Part shown: piece after piece, positions 8,503 through 16,351 of the stretch
Layout of the letters: each line of letters opens with the position of its first letter
How positions within the stretch are numbered: position 1 is the stretch's first letter
NCBI RefSeq assembly: GCF_016765615.1
Contig: NZ_JAESWA010000022.1
Coordinates: forward strand, 459,542 to 523,541
DNA length: 64,000 bases
Reading direction: 5' to 3'
Source: Clostridium paridis
GTDB lineage: Bacteria > Bacillota > Clostridia > Clostridiales > Clostridiaceae
Notes under the pieces: model-generated
Told to the model about the DNA's origin: nothing
Database searches by the model: none
The model's input: the letters and a program-made list of their open reading frames with translations, nothing else
Position numbers and translations under genes: made by a program

Positions 8503-9093
8503 ATGAACTACGATAAAATTGAAAATTTAGTTTTACTTGCAAAACTTGGAGAAGAACAAGCAAAGGAAGAATTGGTGAAAGAATTTAAACCTTATATATT
8601 AAATCTTTCAAAGAAAACCTTTATAAATGGCTTTGAATTTGAGGATATTAAAAGTGAATGTTATAGAGTCCTATTTAATTGTATACGACTCTATAATCCT
8701 GAAAAGCATAGATTTGTTGCTTATGCTACAAATGGAATACGAAATTCCATTAACTTTTTAATTAGAAGTTCAATCAGAAAAGATAAATCAGATGGACCTG
8801 AAACCTTGATACTTGATGATAACCTTGAAAACATTCTTTCTCACGACCTAGGTTTTGTTGAAGATGAATTATTTAATGTAATTTTTAGAGCAAAATTAAA
8901 AGAGGCTTTAAATAAGCTTGAATATGATGAATTAGAATTAATAACCTTTGTATTTTTTAGAAAGAAGAGCTTAATGGACTATTCTAGATACAAAAACACC
9001 ACATATAGAAAAGCTGTAACTAAAAGAAATAAGATCTTAGATAAGCTACGATGCTTAATAAGCAAAGAAGAATATCATATGTATTTAAATTAA
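8503..9093 (+). CDS. Sigma-70-like RNA polymerase sigma factor
   Basis: Start at ATG 8503 with GGAGAGGTGA upstream; the frame can be extended only to a GTG nine bases earlier. The 196-residue product has a region-2-like N-terminal half (EEFKPY, FEDIKSECYRVLFNCI, RFVAYATNGIRNSINF) and a C-terminal helical region that could serve as region 4 (KLEYDELELITFVFFRKKSLM to TKRNKIL). The size is right for small, specialised clostridial sigma factors. No anti-sigma gene is adjacent and its regulon is unknown. A strong terminator follows, so it is monocistronic. Confidence 0.75.
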   Translation: MNYDKIENLVLLAKLGEEQAKEELVKEFKPYILNLSKKTFINGFEFEDIKSECYRVLFNCIRLYNPEKHRFVAYATNGIRNSINFLIRSSIRKDKSDGPETLILDDNLENILSHDLGFVEDELFNVIFRAKLKEALNKLEYDELELITFVFFRKKSLMDYSRYKNTTYRKAVTKRNKILDKLRCLISKEEYHMYLN

Positions 9094-9110
9094 TTCTATT
9101 GTTTAAAGTG

Positions 9111-9151
9111 GTAGTAAGTAATGTATTTATTTTCTTACTTACTACTTTTTT
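9111..9151 (+). terminator. Rho-independent terminator of the sigma-like gene
   Basis: GTAGTAAGTAA (9111-9121) pairs with TTACTTACTAC (9135-9145), followed by a six-base T run. Confidence 0.85.
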
Positions 9152-9152
9152 A

Positions 9153-9794
9153 TTAATACCCTAAGTTTTCACCAACAATAATCACTTTTATTCTTCCTTT
9201 ATTAAACTGACCCCTTATAATCACAAAATCATTGCAGATTCTATTTGTACTTTTACAGTCAACACAATATCCAATTTTAGTGCATGGTGTATCTTTATTC
9301 AAACGTTTAGCATCTATTGGTGCTGAATATTGTCTTACTCTTTTTTCAGCTGCTTCTATATCTTTAACAATTTTATTAATCCCTACCACAATAATTACTT
9401 GATTGGGACCATAAAGCATTGGAGCAACCCTGCTTCCATTGCCATCTATATTATATAATTCTCCATTTTCAGTAATTGCATTTGTGCTAGAAACAAAACT
9501 ATCTGAACCAAAATTCTTAATATAAATTTCCCTTTTATCTTTTTTTGTTAGTCCTTCTTTATATTTATCAAGGAAATTATAATCCCCATTTCTTAATAAA
9601 TCTAATACTCCTGTTTCACTAAGTGTCAGTGAATCTCCTACCCCTACGTTAGAACCAATAGATATGAATCCCTTTACTTTATTAATTAATTCAAATCTAT
9701 CTTTTACGAAATAACCTTCCATATTACGATTATTCAAATTATTTATTGTTCTCTCTACTTGTTTTTCAATATACCAAGAAATATTATTATCCAT
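9153..9794 (-). CDS. LUD domain protein (lactate-utilisation type, DUF162)
   Basis: Start at ATG 9794, directly after GGAGGATAC; the longer frame lacks a ribosome binding site. The 213-residue product carries the LUD fold, with an N-terminal helix, the glycine loop FISIGSNVGVGDSLTLSETG and the later NQVIIVVGINK segment. Related proteins such as LutC/LutB take part in lactate oxidation, but single-domain clostridial members have no proven role. A Cys-rich tail (C-T-K-I-G-Y-C-V-D-C near 180) suggests metal binding. It follows the hemerythrin gene on the same strand but a terminator lies between them. Confidence 0.85.
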   Translation of the reverse strand: MDNNISWYIEKQVERTINNLNNRNMEGYFVKDRFELINKVKGFISIGSNVGVGDSLTLSETGVLDLLRNGDYNFLDKYKEGLTKKDKREIYIKNFGSDSFVSSTNAITENGELYNIDGNGSRVAPMLYGPNQVIIVVGINKIVKDIEAAEKRVRQYSAPIDAKRLNKDTPCTKIGYCVDCKSTNRICNDFVIIRGQFNKGRIKVIIVGENLGY

Positions 9795-9817
9795 GTATCC
9801 TCCATTTATAATTATAG

Positions 9818-9844
9818 AAAAGACCACTTTAGTAAGTGGTCTTT
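9818..9844 (-). terminator. Terminator of the bacteriohemerythrin gene
   Basis: AAAGACCACTT pairs with AAGTGGTCTTT around a short loop. The hairpin overlaps the hemerythrin stop codon and is followed by TTTTC on the minus strand. Confidence 0.8.
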
Positions 9845-10232
9845 AATTCACGTATTCTTTGTCTTTGTCTAAAATATGTTCTTTTATCCATTGTACCATA
9901 AAATCCAGTATCTCAGTAATGTATTTATCCTGATTGCTATCTATTTTACTTAAGTCAACGCTACTTATTTTATCAATAAAATAATCATGTTCCATCTTAT
10001 GTGTAAATAATTTTTTATATCCAATACTTTTTAAGTATTCCTCTTCAGCAGAGAAGTGAAATTGTGCATAATCTTTTAATTCATGAACTATATCCATAAT
10101 CCTATCGTATTTATCTAAGTATAAATCATTTTTTAAAAGGCTATAGCCTTTATTAGCTATATCAAAAAGTTTTTTATGTTCCTCATCTATTCTCTCTATC
10201 CCTACTTCATACTCTTTTTTCCACTCAAACAT
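9843..10232 (-). CDS. Bacteriohemerythrin
   Basis: A 129-residue four-helix protein that binds O2 (and probably NO) at a non-haem di-iron site. The ligand set is complete: H19, H59 and E63 (FHFSAEEE), H78 (FTH), H82 (MEH), H119 (KEHI) and D124. It starts at ATG 10232 with AGGAGG upstream. The promoter region carries a perfect Crp/Fnr-type palindrome centred 41.5 bases before a predicted start site (see 10272-10314). This points to activation by an oxygen- or nitrosative-stress sensor. A second hemerythrin lies at 40651-41085. Confidence 0.92.
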   Translation of the reverse strand: MFEWKKEYEVGIERIDEEHKKLFDIANKGYSLLKNDLYLDKYDRIMDIVHELKDYAQFHFSAEEEYLKSIGYKKLFTHKMEHDYFIDKISSVDLSKIDSNQDKYITEILDFMVQWIKEHILDKDKEYVN

Positions 10233-10271
10233 ATGTGAAAACCTCCTAAAACAAATACTTCTAATTAATAT

Positions 10272-10314
10272 ATGATATCAAAATATATTTCCTTATACTG
10301 TGATAAACATCACA
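10272..10314 (-). promoter_or_regulatory. Crp/Fnr-family operator with class II spacing to a -10 box
   Basis: TGTGATAAACATCACA at 10299-10314 is a perfect inverted repeat fitting TGTGA-N6-TCACA. Reading towards the hemerythrin gene, TATCAT at 10272-10277 is a good -10 element. If that is used, the palindrome centre falls at -41.5, the class II activator position. Among clostridia, HcpR (a Crp/Fnr-family nitrosative-stress regulator) recognises this kind of sequence. The site also lies 112 bases before the divergent cupin gene and could serve both. Confidence 0.65.
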
Positions 10315-10425
10315 AAGTGCAGCTTTACCACTACTTCTTAACACCTCAGTTACAGTATAAATAATTTACGGAATGAGAATATTAGTATTGTAAAAAAATA
10401 TATTTACTACAAGGAGACTTTATAT

Positions 10426-10767
10426 ATGCAGATAGAGAAAATAGCTAATAAAATAGAATATAGTGATGACTCTTTTACAAAAAGAGTCCTTTTCAAAGAA
10501 GATAAAATATTAAACTTTGTTTTAAATTTCAGACCAGGACAAGGAGTTCCTCCTCACAATCATGAGCAAAGTGATTTACTAGTTCATGTTCTAAATGGTG
10601 ATGGAGAATTAACTGTTGATGGAGTTACAAATAATATAACTCAAGGAGATGTAATTCATTGTACTGGTAAAGAAGTTTTTAGCATATCGAATACTGGTAA
10701 GGAAGATATGTCTCTATTTATTATATTGGCACCAAATCCTCATGCATTATATTCAAAAGAAGTATAA
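10426..10767 (+). CDS. Single-domain cupin protein
   Basis: A 113-residue beta-barrel protein. Cupin motif 1 is PPHNHEQSDLLVHVLNGDG (H-x-H followed by further ligands) and motif 2 ends near FIILAPNPHALY. Metal binding through the HNH residues is likely; the reaction is unknown. The start has AAGGAG. It diverges from the bacteriohemerythrin gene across a shared Crp/Fnr-type site, so it may belong to the same oxygen or nitric-oxide response. A strong terminator follows. Confidence 0.85.
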   Translation: MQIEKIANKIEYSDDSFTKRVLFKEDKILNFVLNFRPGQGVPPHNHEQSDLLVHVLNGDGELTVDGVTNNITQGDVIHCTGKEVFSISNTGKEDMSLFIILAPNPHALYSKEV

Positions 10768-10840
10768 AAAAAGAATCTTTAAATATAATATGCTCCCTGT
10801 CAAGTAGACAGGGGGCAGTTCAATATCAAGATTCTTTTTT
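10766..10840. terminator. Large nested hairpin terminator
   Basis: An outer arm pair (AAAAAAGAATCTT/AAGATTCTTTTTT) encloses an inner GC-rich hairpin (GCTCCCTGTC/GACAGGGGGC, 10792-10801 and 10807-10816). It ends the cupin transcript and overlaps the 3' end of the small minus-strand gene. Confidence 0.75.
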
Positions 10841-10942
10841 GTCTTGCTTTTTCTCCTTTTCGTTCCAGTAAGTTAAAGCAACTGCAATAGCAATCCCCAT
10901 TGCAACCCATGGAAATGCAGCCCTAGCAAACTCTGCTATCAT
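10826..10942 (-). CDS. 38-residue small membrane protein
   Basis: The ATG at 10942 is preceded by AAAGGAGGTAAAT, an excellent ribosome binding site, and the frame runs 38 codons to TGA. The product has a hydrophobic helix with aromatic ends (FPWVAMGIAIAVALTYW) and a Lys/Glu-rich cytoplasmic tail. The charge pattern and strong translation signal argue for a real membrane microprotein. It sits 33 bases beyond the DUF2812 gene on the same strand and could be a third member of the PadR operon. Function unknown. Confidence 0.72.
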   Translation of the reverse strand: MIAEFARAAFPWVAMGIAIAVALTYWNEKEKKQDKKES

Positions 10943-10975
10943 ATTTACCTCCTTTGAAACCATTTTATACTTTGA

Positions 10976-11530
10976 TTATTCGTATAATTCTCTTTCCTTT
11001 TTCATACTTTTCAAATTCTTATGTTGCTTTATTGTTAAGGGACTTATTAAAATAGCTATAATAAAGTTTATCAAACTACAAATCAAATTAATCATAAGTC
11101 CCCTATCAATATACATTACATATCCTATAATAAGGTTATATATAAATGAAGAAAAATTAAGTCCCCATAACACTAGAGTAAATCTAAATATCTTACTATA
11201 ATGTTGAACCTTCGATTCATAATCCGAATATAAATTTACAAGTTGTTCTTTATTCTTACTTCTAAAATAGGCCCATCTGAAATAGGTGTTTACACACTCA
11301 ATTTCATTCTCCTCCATAAAATTTATATAATCCTTACTATCAATACTTTTTGGTGTAGATTTTAATAGCTCAATTCTATAGGTATATTCTCCTGGTTCCC
11401 CTTCTTCAAATACATATTTTCCTGGAAATGAAAAGCTTAAAAAGTTATATCCTTTATCAGCCATATCATTTATCCAATTCTCTTCCCTCTCATAATCCCA
11501 AAAAAGTTTTCTAATAACTTTCTTCATCAT
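10976..11530 (-). CDS. DUF2812 domain membrane protein
   Basis: A 184-residue protein with an N-terminal cytoplasmic DUF2812 region (about residues 1-110: KLFWDYEREENWINDMA, YNFLSF, FRWAYF) and two transmembrane segments (about 115-135 and 145-165). DUF2812 proteins are nearly always encoded directly behind a PadR repressor, as here with a one-base overlap of stop and start. The unit probably responds to membrane or antimicrobial stress; that is inferred from family context. The second of two adjacent ATGs is an equally good start. Confidence 0.88.
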   Translation of the reverse strand: MMKKVIRKLFWDYEREENWINDMADKGYNFLSFSFPGKYVFEEGEPGEYTYRIELLKSTPKSIDSKDYINFMEENEIECVNTYFRWAYFRSKNKEQLVNLYSDYESKVQHYSKIFRFTLVLWGLNFSSFIYNLIIGYVMYIDRGLMINLICSLINFIIAILISPLTIKQHKNLKSMKKERELYE

Positions 11531-11850
11531 TATCCCTCCATTATCCTTCTACCATTTAATATAAGTTCTTCTAATCTTTCAATTTCATTTCTCACTACTT
11601 CTTTACCAAGGTCTGTAATAATATATTCTTTTTTTCTACTATCCACATTGTTTTCTAGTATTTTAATCCACGATTTGGAAAGCATAGTATTAATAGCTCC
11701 ATATAGTGTTCCTGGTCCTAGATTTACTCTATTATTACTCATTTCCTTTACTAATTGCATTATCCCATAACCATGAAGTGGCTTTTTTACTGAAAGAAGT
11801 ATATAGTATACGGCTTCAGTTAACGCGCCTCTTTCTGAACTTTCTGGCAT
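11530..11850 (-). CDS. PadR family transcriptional repressor
   Basis: The true start is most likely the ATG at 11850 (TTGGAGGAATTAGAA precedes it), giving 106 residues; an upstream TTG in frame lacks such a site. The winged helix is visible in AVYYILLSVKKPLHGYGIMQ and LGPGTLYGAINTM, followed by KKEYIITDLGKE. PadR proteins repress their own operon until a ligand releases them. Two matching palindromes flank the -10 box of the promoter just upstream, so autoregulation is likely. It is co-transcribed with the DUF2812 gene. Confidence 0.92.
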   Translation of the reverse strand: MPESSERGALTEAVYYILLSVKKPLHGYGIMQLVKEMSNNRVNLGPGTLYGAINTMLSKSWIKILENNVDSRKKEYIITDLGKEVVRNEIERLEELILNGRRIMEG

Positions 11851-11897
11851 TTCTAATTCCTCCAATACTACTTTTAACGATATATCTGTTACCAATA

Positions 11898-11953
11898 TAT
11901 CGGTTACCGATATTCTATATTAATATTATATCGGCAGCCGATAGTTTTTGCAA
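11898..11953 (-). promoter_or_regulatory. PadR promoter with two matching palindromic operators
   Basis: On the minus strand, TTGCAA (11948-11953) and TATAAT (11925-11930) are 17 bases apart. TATCGGCAGCCGATA (11929-11943) fills the spacer and touches the -10. TATCGGTTACCGATA (11898-11912) lies just after the predicted start site. Both are 15-bp inverted repeats TATCGGn-n-nCCGATA with centres 31 bases apart, three helical turns, so a repressor could bind both on one face. Confidence 0.75.
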
Positions 11954-12069
11954 CAACTTTTTGTAATTAATTTCTAAAATATTTTTTAATTAGCAATTTA
12001 AATATATAATATAAGTAAGGGCTTCATATTTTTAAAACATAAGATTATGTTAGACTTAGGAGGAATAAT

Positions 12070-12747
12070 ATGATAGAAATTAAAGATCTATATTTTTCTT
12101 ATAACAATTTACCTCCATACATACTAAGTGATATTAATTTAACTATAAATAATGGAGAATATATTTCAATCTTAGGTGAAAATGGTTCAGGAAAAAGTAC
12201 ATTAATAAAACTAATTTTAAAGCTGCTATCGCCAAGTAAGGGTTCTATTACTATTTCAAGTAATAGAATAGGATATGTACCTCAAAAATCAGATTTTATC
12301 AATTCTGAATTTCCTATAACAGTATACGAACTTCTTAATTCTTATAAAAAATTATTAAAATTAAAAGACATGGACATTGTCCAAACAAGTTTAGAAATGG
12401 TAAATATGCTTAATCATCAAAACTCACTTATAGGTAATCTTTCCGGAGGTCAGTGTCAAAAAATATTTATTGCAAGAGCCTTGATGGGAAATCCTGATTT
12501 GATTATATTAGATGAACCCTCAACAGGAATTGATGTAACTAGCCAAGAAGAAATTTATTCAATAATTAAAAACTTAAATGAAGAAAAAAAGATAACTGTT
12601 ATTTCAATTGAGCATAATCTTACAGCTGCCATGAAAAATTCATCACTTATATATCACATATCTGCTGGAAAAGGACATTTATGTACTCCAGAAACTTATG
12701 TTAATGAGTATTTAGGATCGAATGACAATAAGGTTCCTATATTATAA
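12070..12747 (+). CDS. Zinc-type ABC transporter ATP-binding protein (ZnuC/AdcC-like)
   Basis: A 225-residue ATPase with Walker A GENGSGKS (36-43), signature LSGGQ, Walker B LIILDEPSTG and the switch His in ISIEHN. Spacing and the region YVPQKSDFINSEFPITV resemble ATPases of metal (Zn/Mn) importers. Such subunits need a membrane permease, but none is adjacent: the gene is followed only by hairpin-rich DNA and an opposing gene. It could pair with a permease elsewhere or be a leftover. The start has AGGAGG. No Zur-like box was recognised. Confidence 0.85.
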   Translation: MIEIKDLYFSYNNLPPYILSDINLTINNGEYISILGENGSGKSTLIKLILKLLSPSKGSITISSNRIGYVPQKSDFINSEFPITVYELLNSYKKLLKLKDMDIVQTSLEMVNMLNHQNSLIGNLSGGQCQKIFIARALMGNPDLIILDEPSTGIDVTSQEEIYSIIKNLNEEKKITVISIEHNLTAAMKNSSLIYHISAGKGHLCTPETYVNEYLGSNDNKVPIL

Positions 12748-12805
12748 ATTTTTATAAACTTATTTGATATAGGTCCAAATTAGTTAAAGTAGCATAGTAT
12801 ATAAA

Positions 12806-12927
12806 TGTAAAAAGCCTCTTCTATTTATATCATAGAGAGAATTCCTTCAGCTTTTTACACTCCTTTGGCATTTTAGGAATTTATCATAAATAGCTATCTA
12901 GCATATCCTATTTATAATTTCCTAAAA
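12806..12927. repeat. Two consecutive large hairpins downstream of the orphan ATPase
   Basis: Hairpin one (12806-12859) is nested: TGTAAAAAGC/GCTTTTTACA outside, and CTCTTCTAT/ATAGAGAG inside. Hairpin two (12871-12927) pairs TTTAGGAATTTAT..AAATAG with CTATTTATAATTTCCTAAA. Together they fill most of the gap to the next gene. They may be decayed palindromic elements or structured 3' RNA; neither has a T-tract. Confidence 0.55.
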
Positions 12928-12929
12928 AC

Positions 12930-12961
12930 AAAAAAGAAGCAGAGAAATCTGCTTCTTTTTT
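12930..12961. terminator. Bidirectional terminator
   Basis: AAAAAAGAAGCAGA pairs with TCTGCTTCTTTTTT around GAAA. It has T-tracts on both strands and overlaps the stop codon of the minus-strand gene. Confidence 0.85.
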
Positions 12962-13574
12962 ATCTAAATATTCTTCTAACTTTAAATCTATCATTTACAT
13001 TTACTATCTTTATTCCTAATACATTTAAAAGCTTTTCTAAGCTTTTTACTCTGTTAACATATTTTATATTATTTTTATCTATCAGTTTTTCTACCATTTC
13101 TATAGTATCTTTTATTTGATTGTGACTAAGTTTATTTCCTTTAATGCATCCTGAATTTATATAAGTTAATGTAGTCCAAATCTGCTCCTCAGTTATCTTA
13201 TTTATATCCATAAGTACCCAGGTAAAATCTTTTTTTCTCTCATGTGGTGGATATGCTTCTTTAAAGAATTCAATAAAATAATTAACTGGTTTTGGATCTA
13301 TATTTTTAACATACTTGCCTAATTGCGCTTTTAATTGATTTTTTAAATACAAATTAGTATTTACTTTTATAGCATCTCCCATTTTCTCAATGCTATCATA
13401 GATAAAATTGTATGTTTCTTGTATCTGTTTACTATCTACATTATCTTTTTTTAATACCTTAGTAAGTTCTATGTATTCCAATATACTTTTCTTTGAATTT
13501 AATTCTTTATTATATAGCGCTTCCCATACTTCTTTCGCACTTAGTCCATCTAATTTAATGTTTTCATCTATCAT
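12960..13574 (-). CDS. Hypothetical helical protein
   Basis: A 204-residue protein I do not recognise. It is rich in Lys, Asn and Ile and predicted mostly helical by eye. It has no signal peptide, membrane segment or Cys pair. Phrases such as DGLSAKEVWEALYNKEL near the start and NSGCIKGNKLSHNQI near 145 could help find relatives. The ribosome binding site (GGCAGG) is weak. It converges with the ZnuC-like gene across a shared terminator and diverges from the ECF sigma gene with a 144-base gap. Confidence 0.6.
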   Translation of the reverse strand: MIDENIKLDGLSAKEVWEALYNKELNSKKSILEYIELTKVLKKDNVDSKQIQETYNFIYDSIEKMGDAIKVNTNLYLKNQLKAQLGKYVKNIDPKPVNYFIEFFKEAYPPHERKKDFTWVLMDINKITEEQIWTTLTYINSGCIKGNKLSHNQIKDTIEMVEKLIDKNNIKYVNRVKSLEKLLNVLGIKIVNVNDRFKVRRIFR

Positions 13575-13717
13575 TTGTATACCTGCCTTTTTTAGTCTAT
13601 TATACCATTTAAACTTCTATTATATTATAATTTTTATAAAATGTGATTTTTTTAGGTCAGAAAATTATTCCTTTTAACGTATTTGTTTATGAGAAGCTTC
13701 TTAAAGGAGGAAAAAAT

Positions 13718-14281
13718 GTGACTATAAACGAAACAAACTTTATTAAACAAATTAAATTAAAAAATACCAAGGCATTAGATTTTATGGTAGATAACTATAG
13801 TAATCTAGTTTTTAAGGTTGCACATAGTGTACTTAATTCAAGTTTTTATTCTAACTATGTAGAAGAATGTGTAAATGATATATTCTTCTCTATCTGGAAT
13901 AACATTGAAAGCTTTGATGAAGCTAAAGGCGACTTTAAATATTGGATTACAGCAATCTCAAAATATAAAGCTATTGATTATAAGAGAAAATTATATAAAT
14001 TAAATACTTCTGAATCTTTAGATGAATATATTTTACCTGATGAAGTGAATGTAGAAAATTTACTTATCTCTAAAGAGAATAGAGCGGAAATTATAGAGAG
14101 TTTAAACATTCTAAATCCTCAGGACAAGGAAATATTTATTCGCAGATATTTTCTCTACGAAGAGGTTTGTGATATAGCAAAAGCATTTGGTGTAGATAGA
14201 AATATAATTGATAAAAAACTTTCAAGAGGTCGTAAACAGTTAAAAACAAAACTCATTCCGTTGAAAGGAGAAGTTATATAA
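13718..14281 (+). CDS. ECF-type RNA polymerase sigma factor (copy 1)
   Basis: A GTG at 13718 preceded by AAAGGAGG is the likely start, giving 187 residues; the ATG one base earlier is immediately stopped. Region 2 is seen in ALDFMVDNYSNLVFKVAHSV and ECVNDIFFSIWNNI, with WITAISKYKAIDYKRK at its end. Region 4 is ILNPQDKEIFIRRYFLYEEV to RNIIDKKLSRGRKQLKTKL. The stop overlaps the anti-sigma start by one base. The cognate DUF4179 protein should hold it inactive at the membrane. A paralogous pair is at 27415-29296. Confidence 0.9.
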   Translation: MTINETNFIKQIKLKNTKALDFMVDNYSNLVFKVAHSVLNSSFYSNYVEECVNDIFFSIWNNIESFDEAKGDFKYWITAISKYKAIDYKRKLYKLNTSESLDEYILPDEVNVENLLISKENRAEIIESLNILNPQDKEIFIRRYFLYEEVCDIAKAFGVDRNIIDKKLSRGRKQLKTKLIPLKGEVI

Positions 14282-15714
14282 TGAATAATATTGATTCTAA
14301 AATACAAGAAAAAGATATTTTTAAGTTATTTAATGAAGTAAAAATAGATGAAAAGGAATTTGAGGACTTTGAAATAGATGTTCAAACTCTTCAAAAAGAG
14401 AAAATAAAGAAAAATCTTAAAAAGAAAATAAAAGAAAATAAATTCCATAATTCTCTTAAATATGTATCTGCAGCTGCAGCTATTGCCGTAATCTCACTAA
14501 TATGTATTGAAACAGCAACTCCTGCCTTTGCAGAAAAAATTCCTGCTATAAATTATATTGTTCAGTCCATTAATGATAGATTTGACAATCACGGAGAATA
14601 TATTAAATATACTCAAATGATCAATAAAACTGTTTCAAATAATGGAATAGATTTTACTATAAATGAAGTACTAGCTGATAATTCTAAATTCGCCATAACC
14701 TACACAATAAAAAGTGATAAAAAAATAAAAGATTTAGAAACCTTTGGCCTTAGTAAATTTCTAAAGGTTAACGGTACCCAAAATGGTTCCACTGGTAGCA
14801 TAATGGGTTATTACGTTGATGATTACACTTATGTGGCAAATGAAGATATTCATACGTCTTTACCACAAGATTCTAAGATGTTTGATGTAGACTTAAATAT
14901 AGATGATATTATGGGAAACAAAGGAACTTGGAACTTTGCATTTGGAGTATCAAAGGAGGAGATAACAAAAAGCAGCCTAGTATTTAATCCTACAAACAAA
15001 ATTTCTTTTCCAGATGGAACTAATGTTAATGTGGATAAAGTCGTATTCTCACCAATAGATACATCAATTTTTGTAAACGGAACTTTTAAAAATTATGAAA
15101 GGCATAATACCTTTAACGAATGGAACTATGGTAGCTGGATAGTATACGATGATAAAGGAAATGAACTTAGCTGGACTGGTGGTGGTTCTCAATCAAACTT
15201 AAATTCTAAAACTTTCACTGGAGAATTTAACTTTAAGAGTATGAAAGAAATTCCTAAATACTTAACCGTTGTTCCTTGTAATATCCTATCTACTGGAGGT
15301 GGAGAAACTCACATGGTTAATGGAAAAGAAGTAACTACCCCAATTGATGGTTATAAGACAAAAGAAATATCTAAATTTATAGATGGCAATTTCCCAATAG
15401 AACTTGTTCAAGGAAACGTGGGTAAGATCGTTATTAGTGAGGTGAAAACAGAGAATAACATTACAACTATAAGATTTACTGCTACTGGTAAGGCCCCATT
15501 TACTCAAGCAAATGAAGTACATGTAAAAGATGAAGCTGGTAATATTGTATCCCCTAAACTCCCTGCACTTCATAGGGATGAAAATAATCCTAATGTATTT
15601 ACTATTGAATATAAAGCATTTGATAAGAATAAGAACTATACTATCTATACATCTGATCTTAGTAATTACGAATTTAGAGATGACTTAAAATTCAATATCG
15701 AGCTTAATAAATAA
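14281..15714 (+). CDS. DUF4179 membrane-anchored anti-sigma factor (copy 1)
   Basis: A 477-residue protein. A short cytoplasmic sigma-binding N-terminus ends in a Lys-rich stretch; one transmembrane helix follows at about 59-76, then the juxtamembrane signature ETATPAFAEKIPAI. The rest is an extracytoplasmic beta-rich sensor domain (DUF4179 from about 80, then a C-terminal domain). It shares this plan with the protein at 27415-28752, including the 'PAFAE' element and the 'NNG..FTI' segment. Translation is coupled to the sigma gene. The signal sensed is unknown; envelope stress is a reasonable guess. Confidence 0.9.
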   Translation: MNNIDSKIQEKDIFKLFNEVKIDEKEFEDFEIDVQTLQKEKIKKNLKKKIKENKFHNSLKYVSAAAAIAVISLICIETATPAFAEKIPAINYIVQSINDRFDNHGEYIKYTQMINKTVSNNGIDFTINEVLADNSKFAITYTIKSDKKIKDLETFGLSKFLKVNGTQNGSTGSIMGYYVDDYTYVANEDIHTSLPQDSKMFDVDLNIDDIMGNKGTWNFAFGVSKEEITKSSLVFNPTNKISFPDGTNVNVDKVVFSPIDTSIFVNGTFKNYERHNTFNEWNYGSWIVYDDKGNELSWTGGGSQSNLNSKTFTGEFNFKSMKEIPKYLTVVPCNILSTGGGETHMVNGKEVTTPIDGYKTKEISKFIDGNFPIELVQGNVGKIVISEVKTENNITTIRFTATGKAPFTQANEVHVKDEAGNIVSPKLPALHRDENNPNVFTIEYKAFDKNKNYTIYTSDLSNYEFRDDLKFNIELNK

Positions 15715-15721
15715 TAAACTT

Positions 15722-15752
15722 AAAGCCATCCTTTTATTTTAGGATGGCTTTT
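15722..15752. terminator. Hairpin terminator between convergent genes
   Basis: AAAGCCATCCT pairs with AGGATGGCTTT around TTTATTTT, followed by TTAAAC; it closes the sigma/anti-sigma unit. Confidence 0.8.
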
Positions 15753-15755
15753 AAA

Positions 15756-16292
15756 CTATTCAATGTTGTTTTTTCCTTTAATATTACTTGAAATTATTTT
15801 TTTAAATGCTTCCGTCTCAGCTTCATCACCAAAGAAATTCTTAGGTATTAATATTGTTTTTACCTTAGGAATATTTAAAATATATAACTCCTTATGATTT
15901 GTTGCCTCAGTAATGTCCTTCCAATAATAGATATCCCCGCCTCTCTCAGATTGAACATGGACACCTTTTTTATTTATTGTATATACAAAATCATTATTAA
16001 GTGCAGTATCTTTCTTAAAAGTCTTTTTAATTCTTTGCCTTGTCACAATATATAAAGCTAAATACACTACTAAGGTTCCAAACACCCCTGCTATCAATAC
16101 GAAAGGAATTCCGTATCTTTTATAAAAGATTATTCCATAGACACCTAAAAATAATAGGTATACAACTATAAGCATTTGCTTTGATAATCTTCCCATGTAA
16201 TATGAAGTGAGTTTTTTATAGTCCTCCAGCGTTAGTTTACCTTTAACTTTAACTTCTTTTTTTGAATCCAAGCTATCTACTCCCCTTATCAT
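15756..16292 (-). CDS. YcxB-like membrane protein
   Basis: A 178-residue protein with two adjacent transmembrane segments (about 40-60 and 63-82), followed by a soluble domain resembling the YcxB-like C-terminal domain (FVYTINKKGVHVQSERGG, IYYWKDITEATN, LIPKNFF). Function is not established. Translation may begin at the ATG (16292) or at a TTG at 16271, which has the better-spaced AAGGGGAG. It lies 60 bases downstream of the hydrolase gene on the same strand and may be its operon partner. Confidence 0.75.
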   Translation of the reverse strand: MIRGVDSLDSKKEVKVKGKLTLEDYKKLTSYYMGRLSKQMLIVVYLLFLGVYGIIFYKRYGIPFVLIAGVFGTLVVYLALYIVTRQRIKKTFKKDTALNNDFVYTINKKGVHVQSERGGDIYYWKDITEATNHKELYILNIPKVKTILIPKNFFGDEAETEAFKKIISSNIKGKNNIE

Positions 16293-16351
16293 CCTTTGTT
16301 ATTTTCTTAACATAATTCTATCATAAAAACCTTTTCATTTATATACTTTTA

